Origin: Antedon mediterranea
Lineage: Eukaryota; Echinodermata; Crinoidea; Comatulida; Antedonidae
Reading direction: 5' to 3'
DNA length: 64,000 bases
Assembly: GCF_964355755.1 (NCBI RefSeq)
Contig: NC_092673.1
Span: 17,739,001-17,803,000, forward strand
Under the pieces are notes generated by a model, which was given only the letters and a program-made list of their open reading frames with translations, did no database searches and was not told the origin of the DNA. The translations under genes were made by a program, and so were the position numbers. Below, one piece after another: positions 34,165 to 47,426 of this stretch (position 1 is the first letter of the stretch; each line of letters begins with the position of its first letter).

Positions 34165-34345
34165 AGCATCTCGATGATCAGCCAAGCCGCTTGATTAAAG
34201 ACTTCGCACCTGTCTGAGTATACCTATCAGTAAAATTGTTAACAATTCACTTAATGAACTTCCTAATTTGTGGAAAAAGGCGAATGTACCCAAGGTTAAG
34301 ATTGTTGCTTCGTTGAATGATCTTCGGCCAATCTCACTGAGATGA
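34165..34345 (+). pseudogene. Non-LTR RT fragment
   Basis: Reads LIKDFAPV, then after a one-base frame change SIPISKIVNNSLNELPNLWK and ANVPKVK, ending LNDLRPISL. This is the RT region before motif A (pattern l.iin.sl..g.lP..WK.A.V.PI.K....LRPISL). The element is broken off on both sides. Confidence 0.65.
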
Positions 34346-34890
34346 AACTATTTTACTATAAAAATCCATAATATCTTTCATGATTTCTTAACAAAATAGA
34401 TCTCTCATTCACGTAAATTTCTGCCGCCACATATTTTGGATTGCTTTTAATTTTTTTTAAATGGGCCTATTCAATTATCAAATCAAGTAGTATATTAACC
34501 GGTGAAGAAGTACAGCCTATAACCAATCAACACAACAAATCGTAACATAATAATAAGCCACAGAAAAAGAAGCCAAGGCAAATTTCATATTTCAATGAAT
34601 AGATTGTATCATAGGCTATAACAATAGTAATAGGTTACAAATACAAATTGTTACGGTGTAAGCATGGAGTAAAGAATATCTAGCTTGTCTTGAAAAATTA
34701 GTGAAACAGTGTGGTGATGTGAGATTCCGTTTTTCGAACTTTTTTTCTGTTGTTGGTCAATTTATTCAGTTTTCTTATGCTATTTCGTGGTTTATTTTAC
34801 ATCAACATTTTCATTTTCACACTTGCATAGAGACTATTTGTATTTTGCGCTATATAAATTTAAAACCATTATATTGAATAAACAGTAGCC
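34346..34890 (+). other. Intergenic, nothing recognised
   Basis: AT-rich with no supported feature. Confidence 0.4.
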
Positions 34891-34914
34891 AAAACATGGT
34901 ATTTTGGTAAATCT

Positions 34915-35580
34915 AATCCAGCAGAAGTACTGAATTATGTTTTTTTCAGCCTTTTATAGTAATTTTACCGACTTTTAAACAATTTTGACTTAAAATCATG
35001 TCATACGAGCACTTCGAATTGGACAATTCGCGTCGTTTTTTATGAAAAAGTACAAAAATGCGTCAAAATTATGCCTTTTTTTTAACAGTCATAGTTTCTA
35101 AACTACATGGTGCAGTTTATTTTTATTACATATTCTGGAAGTAGATGCGTTGTGACGTCATCGTATGGCCACTCGAATATAAAATATAGGATTTTTGTCA
35201 TAGCTCATCACATTTAATAGAGCGCATCTCCACTTATCCGTATTCCATTTCCCCCCATTTTTTTATATTGTCTAGGTCAATCAATTATCTTTCGCATGAT
35301 TTACCATTTTTTAAATTGTGATGACGTCATCTTGTTCACAAAAAAATTGTAAAAATTGGATGAAAAGGCGGGTCCCGTTATTTTCACATATTCTGCACTG
35401 TATGTAGTACGTATAAAATATATAGTGTATACTGTATATACTTAGACGTGACACACAATAGAGAGCACACTAACATTTTTTCAATGGCTTAATTGTTTTT
35501 CTTTGGGCAATATTCTAACGTATGATGTGCACGTGGTGTTTGCGCGGCGGATAACCTAACTCGTCTATTTTTAGTGCTGC
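34915..35580 (+). mobile_element. Helitron-like element, family A, truncated
   Basis: Same body as the 7.9-11.5 kb elements in reverse complement: CATACGAGCACTTCGAATTG, CATCGTATGGCCACTCGAAT, GGATAACCTAACTCGTC at the right. The 3' hairpin is cut in half and CTAG is missing. Confidence 0.65.
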
Positions 35581-35717
35581 AACTGCAATATTTTAAAATA
35601 AACCTTGAATATAAATAATAATAATTAACTACAAGAAAGGCTGGTTTTTATTTTTAAAAATTATTTTATTAGGTGATCATTTAGAATAAAATGATCACCT
35701 ATTGTTATTGTATGAAA

Positions 35718-37331
35718 TCTTTATTATTATTATTAGTTATCCGCATTCAGCGGATAACTCCTTGTAACTGTCCTGTTTCATCATCTTTTTTTTTTTTTTT
35801 TTTTTTTCTGTATTCTTCTTTCTTTCTGTCATTTTTGTGCAGAGCATATCTCAAAAACGTGTAAAGTTAACATTTCATAACTTTGTCAACATATGGGCAT
35901 TCACGTGAAGTTGTGCTTTTTTATTTTTGAATGACGTCAGAATTGCGCAACATGACTTACGCGCGTTTTAACGAATTTCGCCTATTTAACATAAATCAAA
36001 AACCATATAACAATTTAAATTGAAACTTAGCAAAAATTTAATTTATATTCTGCGCTAACTGACTGTGGAAAAAAAATGGCATGTTTCACACGAAGTTACA
36101 CGCGCACGCGCATTTAAAATTTAAAAATGCGAAAAATCAATTTCTAATCAACTTTCTACGCGTTTCATGTCATTTTGAGCATGTAAAAAATTCCCACGCG
36201 CGTGCGTATTTTTACGCTCGTGGTGCGCACGTAGCGTTGAAAACAATTTTTTTCATGTGATTTAGGTTTTTCCAGCCTTTTCTAGTAATTTTACCAAGTT
36301 TTAAACGATTTCGACTGAAAATCAGGTCATACGAGCCCGTAGAATTGGATAATTTATGTGCGTTTTTTATGAAAAAGTTCAAAAATTCATCAAAATTTGT
36401 CAAAATTATACCTTTTTTTAAACAGTTGTAGTTTCTAAACTAAACGGTAAAAGTTGTTTTTATTACGTATTCTGGAAGATGATGAGTTGTAGATATCGTA
36501 TCATGCATCAATATGGCTAACCGGACATTATGACGTCATCGTATGGCCACTCGAATATAAAATATAGGGATTTTTTCTCTTTTGTCATAGCGCATCACAT
36601 TTAATAGAGCGCATCTCCACTTATCCGTTTTCCATTTTCACCCCGATTTTGATATTGTCTAGGTCAATCAACTATCCTTTGCATGAGTTAAACATATTTT
36701 AATTGTTATGACGTCATCATGCCAAAAAATTTAAATTACTTGTGCCTTAAATTTCATCTTTACAGTAAATTTTAATCTGTTATAGCTCGTCAGAATAAAA
36801 CGTGATAATCATGATTAAAACGTTTTCTGGAAGCTATTGGATTGTAGATACGAATTCATATAAACATTTTGCCAATCGGATGTGGTGACGTCATCATATG
36901 GCCAGTTAAATAAATGAAGTCGTATTTTCATCTTTTGCGTCATAATTCATTACATTTAAAAGAGCGCGCATTAATATTTCACGTATTTAAATTTCTTCTA
37001 CACGTTAATATGTTGTTGCTGAGATAATTTCCTTCCGAAATTGCTACATTTGCGTTTCATTTTGAAACCGTCAAAATGTTAAAAATTGCAATAAATAGCG
37101 GGTCCCGTAATTTCACCTATTCTACACTGTATGTGATATGTATACAGATTATACTGTGTATACTATATGACACAAAATTGACAGAATTCAGCACCAACAA
37201 CATATCATATTCTTCAGTTCAGGTCATAATGCCATAATCTTTTTCTGTGCGCCATATACCAACGTATAACGTGCACGTGGCGTTTGTCGTGCGGATAACT
37301 AACTCGTCAAAGTGACGAGTTACATGTCTAG
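35718..37331 (+). mobile_element. Helitron-like element, family A, complete (1.61 kb)
   Basis: Begins TCTTTATTATTATTATTAG then GTTATCCGCATTCAGCGGAT, and ends with ACTCGTCAAAGTGACGAGT, ACATGT and CTAG. A precedes and T follows. It is the forward counterpart of 9847-11493 with the same internal order. No coding capacity. Confidence 0.78.
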
Positions 37332-38856
37332 TTATTTTTTTTTTTCTTTTTATTGTTTCTGTACACTATTTTGTGTAACAATTATCTCAAAAAGTTTAAT
37401 GTCAATGATTACCAAAATTTCAGAATATCTTTCAAATAATATAACTTAATCCTAATGAGCTTTCCAGCGTGATCACTCATCCGTGACGTCATTTATACGC
37501 CATTTTGTGAAATCACATTATCAATCATATCTTCATAATTCATTATGACATATTAATGAAATTCACTACAGGTAAACTTCAGGTCAAGGGTAAAAATTTT
37601 AGAAAATAAAAAGTTGCGCGTTTCAAGGTCATGCACGTGAAATCACGCGTTAAAAATTTAAAACGCGCAAAATTAGGTTTTGATCAATTTAGAGCATGAA
37701 TTAGGCCATTTGCGCGTTTCAAAAAATTACTGCGCAAAAATGCGTTTTTGTGCGCACGATTCTTAAAATGCGTAAAAAAAAAATTTGATGTATAAATCAC
37801 ATTCTACTCACAATCCTTAGTACATTCACCAATTTTGAGTCCATTCCGACTTAAAATAACGCTATACGAGCACGTTAAAAATGACAAAATGCGCACACTA
37901 ATTGTACAAAAGTGCTAAAAATGGTAAAAAATGAGGACTTTTTAAAATGAATATAACTCTTCAGAATGGCAGATGACCCCCAATTTTTTTAACTTATTAT
38001 GGAAGCCAATAAGTTGTAGATACAAATGTATATACACATTAGACGTACAAAATGGTATGACGTCATCAAATGGCCACTTGAATTTAAAAATTAGGAATTT
38101 TTTTCTTTTTGTGTGGGTTATCACATTCAATAGAGCGCATCTCCGTTATTTGAGCCCGATTTTCGCACAACTTTTAGTATGTGCTTGCTCAATTAATTAT
38201 TCTTCTAATGCATTATCAACATTTTTATTTTGATGACGTCATCACGCGTAAAAACTTGAATAACCTAGGTCGTGTAATTTCAGCTACACCATACATTTGA
38301 ATATCTTATAGCTCTTCAGAATTAAAGGTGACCTGGAAGATTATAACTTATTATGAAAGCTGATGAAATGTAGATATGAATTCATATTAAAATTAAGCCT
38401 ATCAGATGTTGTGATGTTATCATATGGCCAGTTGAAGTTAAAAAGTAGTTTTTAAATTTCTTTAGTCAAAGTTATACAAATTTCAAAGACCGCGCATTGC
38501 GCTTCTACGTGTCAAATTTTCTTCCAATCCTTATATTTATTTGCTCAATTCATTATCTTTCGAAATTGTCATCTTCGAGTTTATTTTGAAAATTCCATCA
38601 TACCAAAAAATTAGAACACGATATGAGTCCCGTAATTTCACCTATGCTACACTGTATATAGATATACAGTATATACTGTACATATTGTATGACACATAGG
38701 TAGAACTCAGCACTATAAGTGTATATGCAATCATGTCATAGGATGGCGTACATCAACTTTTAACGATCGTATGTTAACGTACATGCATGTTTAAAAAATG
38801 TTAAAATGATAAAAATGATCACCTATAATTCGTCAAAGTGACGAATTAAATTCTAG
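37332..38856 (+). mobile_element. Helitron-like element, family A variant, 5' end unclear
   Basis: Follows the previous element directly. It ends ATGATCACCTATAATTCGTC, AAAGTGACGAATT, AAATT, CTAG then T. It carries GATCACC instead of GGATAAC next to the hairpin. A matching hairpin with AGGTGATCATTT arms sits at 35672-35701. Confidence 0.65.
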
Positions 38857-40433
38857 TTATTTATTATTTTACTGTGTTTGTTTTCAATTTCTGTAAATAA
38901 ATAATAAATAAATTATATTAAATTAAATAAAGACACCTTGATTATATATCTTTTCAAGAGGATTTTATGGAAACAAACATACTTTTTTTTTTTTACTTTT
39001 TTTCTTGTTTACATTCTACATTATTTTTTAAAAATTGTATAAAATATGTTTGCTGGCGATTTGATGTTGGAAAAAAGCCACTGCAATCCATTTATCCTTT
39101 TGTAAATGTTACAATAAATACTTGTAAAGAACCAATTAACAACATTTTATGTCAAGTGCAGAGCAGAACCAATAGTTTTTTATGGCTGGATGTTATTTTT
39201 TGTATTGATCATCAACACTGATAAAATCAGTGATGATAAATGTTCAAAATCTACAAATTATATACTGTACATGAATTTTTCCCAAAAAATAAAATCATAT
39301 TCACACCCAATTTATGAAAATAATAATGATTTATATTGCAATGTTAATTGTGAATGTGTTACAAGAGGATTATCTGTTATATAATTGGTATGTCATTAAA
39401 AATATGGTCGGGGGTAAAAGCTAGACCAGTTTTGGCTATATTGGTGGCCAAAAGGAGTCCGCCACTGCCAAAATCGGTCCACGTTTTTCTTCTATCAATT
39501 TTAATTAAATTACTAGACTTACGACATGTTTTTTTTTTTTTTTTGGCTGGAAAAATATCTAGTTATCTGATAAATACTACAAACAAATTTATTTTTTCTC
39601 TGCCTGGCACACATGGACATGAACATTATTATCAGCTAGATTTTATTTTTAATAAACAATAGATACAGTAGATACTAATACAGGTCCTTTATTTTCTCAG
39701 CCTAATCAATATTGGTATAATTGCTTTATAATTAATGTAAGCCTTCTTTTAAACTGTTTCGAAAGATACTGTACATTATAACCAGTTTTGCGCACCATAT
39801 ATTTTGTAAGCCTGGACCATATTTGGCAGCCAAAAACAGTCTTAATAACCAGACTGATTTAATCAAGACCAAACCAGTTTTGCCGGTCAAAATTGTTCCG
39901 TCCCGACAGGTTTTGGCAGCCATTGATCCCACAGATCAATGTTGGCATTAAATACCCATTATAGTCATGTTCTTTGGACAAATTAGCTCATGGTTTTCAA
40001 GATATACTTATCACTCCAGATGTGTGTAATAATAAATGTATATTTAATTTGTTGTTATGATTGTGCATTTTTTATCTGTATAATTATTAGATGGCAATGG
40101 TGCTTATATTCAAAATCACCAGTTATTTTTATAGCATTAATCATGTGAAAATAAATATGTAAGTGTGCTGAACTAAGGCTACTGTCAGATCTGCTGTTAT
40201 GTGCTCCTGTATATAACACCTTCAGTTTCCAGTAACCTTTGGACCATAAAATACAGGTACACTTTTGTTTGTCATTTAACATTAATATTTACAATACAAT
40301 TTAGGAAACAACCTCCTAAGAGGAATTTGGATGGGTTCAGAAATGGTAACTTGTAATAGGTGAATACATAATATAATTTAGTAAATAAATAATATGTTGG
40401 TATTAAATGGTGTGTGCTTAGCTTTTGTTAACT
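38857..40433 (+). other. Intergenic, nothing certain
   Basis: AT-rich. 39780-39935 has several TTTTGGC/GCCAAAA words that partly mirror 39415-39480, a possible decayed inverted element. Confidence 0.35.
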
Positions 40434-40821
40434 GTGTGTAGGGCCTATGCTCTTATTGATTGTAGAATCAACTTGACTGGAAAATGTCCAGATGTTTGTT
40501 AATATGAAAAACTCACAGTTTATAATTCTATTAAATAGGGTGACATGCAAGATTGATTGGGAAGTGATGTGACACAGAGAACGCAACGAAAAGGGTGTTG
40601 GAACTTTGCGTAACAATAATACCTTGTAGTGTAGGGCCTACGCTCTTATTGATTGTAGAATCAACTTGACTGGAAAATGTCCAGATGTTTGTATGTTAAT
40701 ATGAAAAACTCACAGTTTACAATTCCATTAAATAGGGTGACATGCAAGATTGATTGGGAAGTGATGGACACAGAGAACACGGCAAAAAGGGTGTTGGCAC
40801 TTTGCATAACAACAAACACCT
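40434..40821 (+). repeat. 195-bp tandem duplication
   Basis: GTGTAGGGCCTA...CTCTTATTGATTGTAGAATC to ACACCTTATAG occurs at 40434-40628 and 40629-40821 with few changes (for example a GTAT insertion and GTGATGTGACAC versus GTGATGGACAC). Confidence 0.85.
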
Positions 40822-41297
40822 TATAGGCTGGTAGCGTCCTTTGATGTAGAGCTGTTCAGTCACACTGGAGCAGGCAATGAAGGATCATTTCCATGCATAA
40901 TCTACAAGGGTAATTTTATGTTTACCAACAATTCTGTTCAGATTCTGTTGTAGTGTGAGTTTTTATATTATTTAATTTGGCTTATAGAATTACACCAGTA
41001 CAATATAATACTTTGTTGTTGGTGGTAGAGATGGGATTTTTTCCATTTTTTCAGAGAAATTATTTGTATTTTAAGTAACTAATTTGGTACTACATTATGC
41101 TATTAAGTGTGTCTGACCACAATCCATGCATTACCAATTTGAATGACTAAGGTAATATTGTACTATTAACTTTTTAAAAACATTTTGAGAATTTAGGGTG
41201 AACTAAGCTCGTAAATGTTAATTTTTTTAAAGCCTATTCAACTAGGCGCTGCCTCATTGAATAGAACAGTAATTTTTATAACACTCATGAAAATATT

Positions 41298-42363
41298 GGG
41301 TGTCACGAAACCTAAGATCACGAAAGCTAAGACCCCCTAAGACCTAAGATCACGAAAGCTAAGACCCAAGACCTAAGATTACAAATTCTAAGATATACTA
41401 CAGCTTAAAAACAATACTTGTTTATCCATACATAATTTTAAACACAGTAGGTTTCATTTATTACCATAAATATAATTTAATACCACCGCAAAACATAGAT
41501 AAACTCACATTATTTTCGCCCGTTGAGTAAATGTATATTTTTTCTTTACAACAAACAAACTTGACGGGTTGTTTGTTTGTATATATTTACTCCATTGTGT
41601 TGGTTCAGAGGATGTTTTTCTTACGCACCTGCCTTTCTTGTATTTTGACTCCAAATTTGTTGACTAACTTTATCCTGAACACCACACTTTAAAATTAGGA
41701 CTTATAAGTACTTTCAGAAGGAGAAACACATAATAACAAATAAATAAATCCTTTAAATTTATGATTTTACAGATGTGTTTCTTTGTATACTGTAATGTAA
41801 CTCCTCGAGCTCCCCATGCTCAATGTTTTTGTTTCTATGGAGCGCCAAAAGAGCAACAATAATAGTACAAGTATAAAAACAGAAAGTAAACGAAACAAAA
41901 AAACTTATCATGATTTTTTAATTAAAATTTATTTGCCAGTATTTATTTCCTCGTATTTGCATGATTATACTATTATCATTACAATTTACATTGTTCCATC
42001 CACACTGTAGATGGACTCCACAGAGTTTTCAGCCCTCTATATAATTTTTGCTCTTTTGACGTTCCATATAAACAAAAACATTGAACATGGGGTAGGCCTA
42101 CTGTACTGTAGGCTAGTCATTTTGTGTGCGAGAAAAACGTCTGTAAAATCATCAATTTAAAAATGTATTTGTTACTTTTTATGTGATTATTTTTCATGAA
42201 AGGGCCAATTCTAAGGTGTGGTATTCAGAATAAATGTTGGGAGTTAAAATACAAGGCAGGTGCGAAAGATAAATATTTGTAATCTTAGGTCTTGGGTCTT
42301 AGCTTTCGTGATCTTAGGTCTTAGGGGGTCTTAGCTTTCGTGGTCTTAGGTTTCGTGACACCC
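41298..42363. mobile_element. Foldback (Mutator-like?) element with 10-bp target duplication
   Basis: Starts GGGTGTCACGAAACCTAAG and ends CTTAGGTTTCGTGACACCC, with inverted arms that pair over more than 90 bp at the ends and again further in (GCTCAATGTTTTTGTTTCTA versus ATAAACAAAAACATTGAAC). TGAAAATATT lies directly outside both ends (41288-41297, 42364-42373). Long TIRs with a 9-10 bp duplication are typical of Mutator-like elements; no transposase is present. About 230 bp is extra in the left arm. Confidence 0.88.
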
Positions 42364-42600
42364 TGAAAATATTCTCCCCATTCAACTTATAAAAATTCTT
42401 CATAGAAACTAAATAAAAACAAATAATTTAAAACATTTAAATGCAACTGTTGGCAAAACTGTGCTGTCTGTCATGCAAATTAATAGATGTTGGCATCATC
42501 CATCTGCTAAAACCTCGCTAATGTATATGTACATATGTACATCTTTAGTTGTGTTCTTGATTGACTACAGTGTACTTTTTTTTAAATTCAATTTATTACA

Positions 42601-43002
42601 CAGAGGCGCCTCACAAGGTGGAACCACCTTAGCATCAAGGTGCCTCAGACAACAAATACAACATTACACAGAGGCGCCTCACAAGGTGGAACCACCTTAG
42701 CATCAAGGCGCCTCAGACAACAAATACAACATTACACAGAGGCACCTCACAAGGTGGAACCACCTTAGCATCAAGGCGCCTCAGACAACAAATACAACAT
42801 TACACAGAGGCACCTCACAAGATGGAACCACCTTAGCATCAAGGTGCCTCAGACAACAAATACAACATTACACAGAGGCACTTCACAAGGTGGAACCACC
42901 TTAGCATCAAGGCGCCTCAGACAAAAAATGCAACATTACACAGAGGCACCTCACAAGGTGGAACCACCTTAGCATCAAGGCGCCTCAGACAACAAATACA
43001 AC
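42601..43002 (+). repeat. 68-bp palindrome-rich minisatellite, six copies
   Basis: Units start CAGAGGCGCCTCACAAGGTG at 42601, 42669, 42737, 42805, 42873 and 42941. Each holds GAGGCGCCTC (a palindrome), AAGGTGGAACCACCTT (7-bp arms around AA) and AAGGCGCCTCAG. Some copies have GCACC or GTGCC changes. Confidence 0.93.
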
Positions 43003-44047
43003 AAAAATGTACACAATTACGATACCGTTAGCGCCCGTAAACAAATATATTAATAAAGCTATGAAACCTATGGTAATTAACTGTTTATAGCATAAATTTA
43101 AGTATAGTTTGCAATAAAATATATAATGAAATACATAACATATAAAGATATCCAAATATAAACTATAAAATTTTATACAGATACGTGTTTAAAAATGTCG
43201 AAATAAACATTTTATTTATTTATTTAGGTATATAAAAAACATTACAAAAAGCAGAACAAGTCTGAAATTATTGTAGTACATATAACAGCTAAACATTACA
43301 GAAAAAAACAGATCTGTAAAATGAAGTACGCCCTCATTCGTCATACTTTTATCAAACTTGTGAATTTTTAGTTATAATACGGAACACATACAATTTGTTA
43401 GTTATTGCCTCTTTTCTATTTTATATCCATTTTTTTAATCATAGAAAATAATGTTTTTATATCTTCTAACACATTACAACATCTAGTATACCATTATGAT
43501 GGATTTTTACGACTCTACAGCTCACTATGTTGGTCGGTTGGTTGGTCAATCCTAACTTGAGCACGCGACTGCAGCCATGTACTGTATATGGCCTTGTTTA
43601 GTGGCATACTGCATATGACCCGTAATGATCTCCTGGTCTGGTTTTATTCTGAACATTCTTTTTTCTTCAACAGCATTATTGCATGGATATCAGAGCGCAT
43701 TGCATATTTTAAACTATCATTCATAAAAAATTGTCTGATTTAGACGAATCTCAAACTTTCGGTGGTTTATGTTTGAAAGAGTAAAGATAGCATCTATCAT
43801 AGACGCAAAATGGATTATGCTCATTTATATTATTGGTTTTCTTCTTACTCTAGTCTAATTGACATTGACCAATCGCGAATACAGGAATATAAATACAGGT
43901 ACATGAATTAAATGTCCACTGCCCACAATAGAAGTGGAAAATAACCTTAGTAAATACTATTCTGACAAATAACTTTAGTTTAAAAGAATTATGCCTACTT
44001 ACAAATTCTTAAACATGTTTAAAAATGTTCCTATTTGTTTTATAATT
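43003..44047 (+). other. Intergenic with one dispersed repeat
   Basis: At 43508-43585 there is GACTCTACAGCTCACTATGT, GGTCGGTTGGTTGG and GAGCACGCGACTGCAGCCAT, the third copy of that family. Nothing else supported. Confidence 0.5.
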
Positions 44048-44600
44048 ACCTCCGCCAAGGAGGTTATGTTTTCACCCCTGTATGTTGGTGTGTGTGTGTG
44101 TGCGTTTGTGTGTGTGTCTGTGAACAGCCTGGAGGCCACAGTTTTTATCCGATTCTCACCAAATTTGGACACAATGATCTATGCCTCAAAAGCTCGGACG
44201 AGTTCGAATTTGAGGGGAAAAGTCATAGGTCAAGGTCACAACTAACAAAAAACTATTTTACTGCCTAGAGACCACAGTTTTTATCTGATTCTCACCAAAC
44301 TTAGCCACAATGATCAATGACACATCATATAATTGTGGTTAAATTTTGAAGGGTCAGGGTCAAAGATCAAGGTCCACAAAAAACTATAAAAAAAAAAAAA
44401 ATAAATAAAAAATAAATAAAAAAACCTCAGTGGGACTTGAACCAGCGATCTCAACTGTGAGAGGCTGGATACATAACCATTACACCACACTGTCATCCAC
44501 AACTTTGTAGCGTGCAGTTAACATATTTACACTTAGAACTAATAAAAAAAAGGGAAATTTTACAGTAGGCGGAGGTTTGTACTCTCGGAGTACCCTCTAG
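44048..44600 (+). mobile_element. Helitron-like element, family B, with tRNA-like segment
   Basis: Begins ACCTCCGCCAAGGAGGTTAT and ends with GGCGGAGG, the hairpin GTACTC-TCG-GAGTAC, CCT, CTAG then T. ACCTCCGCC and GGCGGAGGT are subterminal inverted repeats. A (GT)n run follows the 5' end. The interior repeats GACCACAGTTTTTATC.GATTC twice. The layout fits Helentron-type non-autonomous elements. A second copy is at 56397. Confidence 0.72.
44424..44497 (-). tRNA. tRNA-Glu-like sequence inside family B element (probable relic)
   Basis: On the minus strand: TGTGGTGTAATGGTTATGTA (A box), CCTCTCACAG (loop consistent with a CTC anticodon), and GCTGGTTCAAGTCCCACTG (B box). Stems are imperfect, and an identical relic is in the 56397 copy, so it is more likely a captured tRNA or SINE part than a working gene. 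Confidence 0.5.
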
Positions 44601-44656
44601 TTTATTATGTTACACAAAAACATGGAAATTAATCTAATGCAATTTATTTTTTACAG

Positions 44657-44694
44657 ATGACAGCGTAAATAAAGTGAAATGGCAGATTCACAAG
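44657..44694 (+). CDS. Gene 2 candidate first coding exon (ATG at 44679)
   Basis: An acceptor TTTTTTACAG precedes 22 nt of likely 5' UTR and GAAATGG, a good start context. The coding part gives MADSQ plus one base before GTAATG. The phase fits the P-loop exon at 47729. The peptide is very short, so this is a hypothesis. If correct, gene 2 starts directly before its Roc domain and the decayed LINE at 44.9-47.4 kb sits in its first coding intron. Confidence 0.5.
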
Positions 44695-47390
44695 GTAATG
44701 TTCAGATGATTATAAAATTCAAATCAAAATCAGTCTTCCATTCATAAAATTAATGATATAGAATTCTATTAATGTCAGTTTATAGTCTCGGTACTAAAAT
44801 AAATGAGTATTATAAAATAGTTGACGATTTAATTGTACAGTTCAAGTATATTATATACCTGTATCAATAGGAATGTATTATATTGTTAATTCAAATGTAT
44901 TTGATGATAATTGATAATTAATTTTGTAAATTTTGTAAATGATATTTCAATTTCTGCCTTAAGTAATGATTTGTCAAATGTTGACTGGACTAGTATTTGT
45001 AACTCCAATGAACCCAATGAGGCATACGCATTATTCAACGACATATTATTTAGTACATTATATAATAACAACATAAAAACCACTCGTTCCAGACGCAATA
45101 TTCGGAAAGAAAAAAAACCTTGGATAACTAAAGGCTTAATTAAATCTATCGACAAAAAACACAAATTATATAAAACATTTCTTATATCTAAAAAGCAAAA
45201 GGACAAAGATAAATATGTTAAATATCGAAATGTACTTACCAAAATCCTTCGTACTGCCCAAAAGAATTATTACAGTGACAAATTTGAATTCCATAAAAAT
45301 AACATCCAAAAAACCTGGCAAACAATAAATGGAGTCCTTGGCAAGAAACCTGGTAAACCGTTTCCTTCTCACTTTATTAACAATGACATTGAATTAAATA
45401 ATCCTCAACGAATTGCAACTGAATTCAATAATTATTTTACTAATATAGGGCCAAATTTAGTTAACAAAATACATGTGTCAGATAATGATAATTATACTTC
45501 TACCCTACCTCGTCCATGTGTGCACTCTCTCTTTCTTAGTCCAGTAACCGAACATGAAGTTGTCAGTATAATACTTTCCCTCAAAGATAATAAATCTCCT
45601 GGGTTTGATGGGTTTTCCAATACAATTATTAAACGTGTTTCTAATTTTATATGCAAACCCTTAACTCACATTTTTAATACTTTTTTTCAAACTGGTATTT
45701 TTCCTGATTGTTTTAAAATAGCTAAAGTCATCCCTATCTACAAGAAAGAAGATCCTCATCATTTCAATAACTACAGACCAATCTCCCTACTTCCTTGTTT
45801 CTCAAAATTAATTGAAAAAATAATGCATAATCGAATTTCTGCCTTTTTAACTAAACATAACATTTTATTTAAAGGCCAATATGGTCTTCAACAGATCTTG
45901 ATTTATTAGATATTTTTTACAAAATTACAACTGCCCTGAGTAAGAATGAGTTTTCTGTTGGCATTTTCCTTGATTTATCTAAGGCCTTCGATACTATTAA
46001 CCATGATATTTACGGTATCAGAGGCCTTCCTTTAAAACTAATTAAAAGCTACCTTTTCAATCGTGTTCAGTTTACTTCTTTAAATAATTTTAACTCTTCC
46101 TATTCCCGTTTAACCTGTGGTGTTCCCCAAGGATCGATTCTTGGACCACTCTTATTCTTGATTTTTGTTAACGATATACCAAACAGCTCTAAATTACTAA
46201 ATTGTTTAAAATTGTCAATGATGAGTTACTTAAAGTTTCAAATTGGCTCAAGCACAATAAATTAACTGTTAATACATTCAAAACGAACTATATAATATTT
46301 TCTAAACGTAAAATTTCAAATTAACAAACAAATATACATTGATAATAAAATCATCAAACGAGTATAATGAAACACAATTTTTAGGAGTAACCATAGATGC
46401 CTCTCTGACTTGGAAACTACATATAAATAAAATCAGTAATCTAGTTTCCAGAAATGTTGGAATATTGAACAAATTAAAACATATCTTCCCTCAAAAAACC
46501 TTATTAACCCTTTATAATACTTTAGTTTTGCCTTACTTTTCTTATGCCAATTTATGTTGGGCAATTACTCTAGATAAATTTAATACGTTATGCCCCTGGA
46601 CAAGTCTAGAGAAAACTCAAATAGACCGCCTTTTTAAACTACAAAAACGTGCACTTCGGATTTGCGCGGGAGAATCATTTAGAGCCCATACAAAATTACT
46701 TTTTAAAAGATTTAACGTTTTAAACATTTATGATTTAAATAAATTACAAGTTGCCTCATTTATGTACCGTTTATCTAACAATTTACTGCCTTCACATTTT
46801 AATGCTTTATTTACAAGGATTGACAAACGCCATTCCTATAAAACCCGATCCTCTGTAAACAATTATATCTTTGATAATTTAAATGTTAAGGCTCGACGAT
46901 CTGTTATTTATTATTTTGGTCCCAAACTTTGGACTTCACTCTCAAATGAATTTAACAGAAATCTTCCTTTTCTAGTTTTAAATCTAATTTCAAACACAAA
47001 ATGGTGTCAGAATGCTACATAATTTTTTGCCGATCTTTTATCCTTATTTATTTGGTGATACATGGCATTAAATTCTTCACCCTGGTATTCAATAATCTCC
47101 GCTACATTGTATCGTTAATACTTGTTATTAAAATACCATAAATACCATATTTAATTATATTTCATATTGTACTCTAATTGTTATCATTATCCCTTTTATC
47201 ATTATATTATATAATTGCCTGGTTTATCTTAACTTAAATTTTTGATTTCATGTACTTTCACTATTATATATTTATATTTTAGTCTACTCTGTAGCAATGT
47301 TAGTATACTTATAGGCATACGGGGGTCACGACTTAATGTTCTGTGAACTTACTGTGACCTCCATCCACCCACATTCAATATATGTTGTGT

Positions 47391-47426
<36 letters not shown>

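Noticed and set aside
33957-34217. 86-codon open frame as a host gene
   Set aside because: Its right half is an RT fragment and its left half is the dispersed GGTCGG repeat.
42461-42700. 79-codon frame ending in GASQGGTT repeats
   Set aside because: It runs into the 68-bp minisatellite; no homologue recognised.
44424-44497. Functional tRNA-Glu gene
   Set aside because: Stems are imperfect and the same block is inside both copies of a mobile element.
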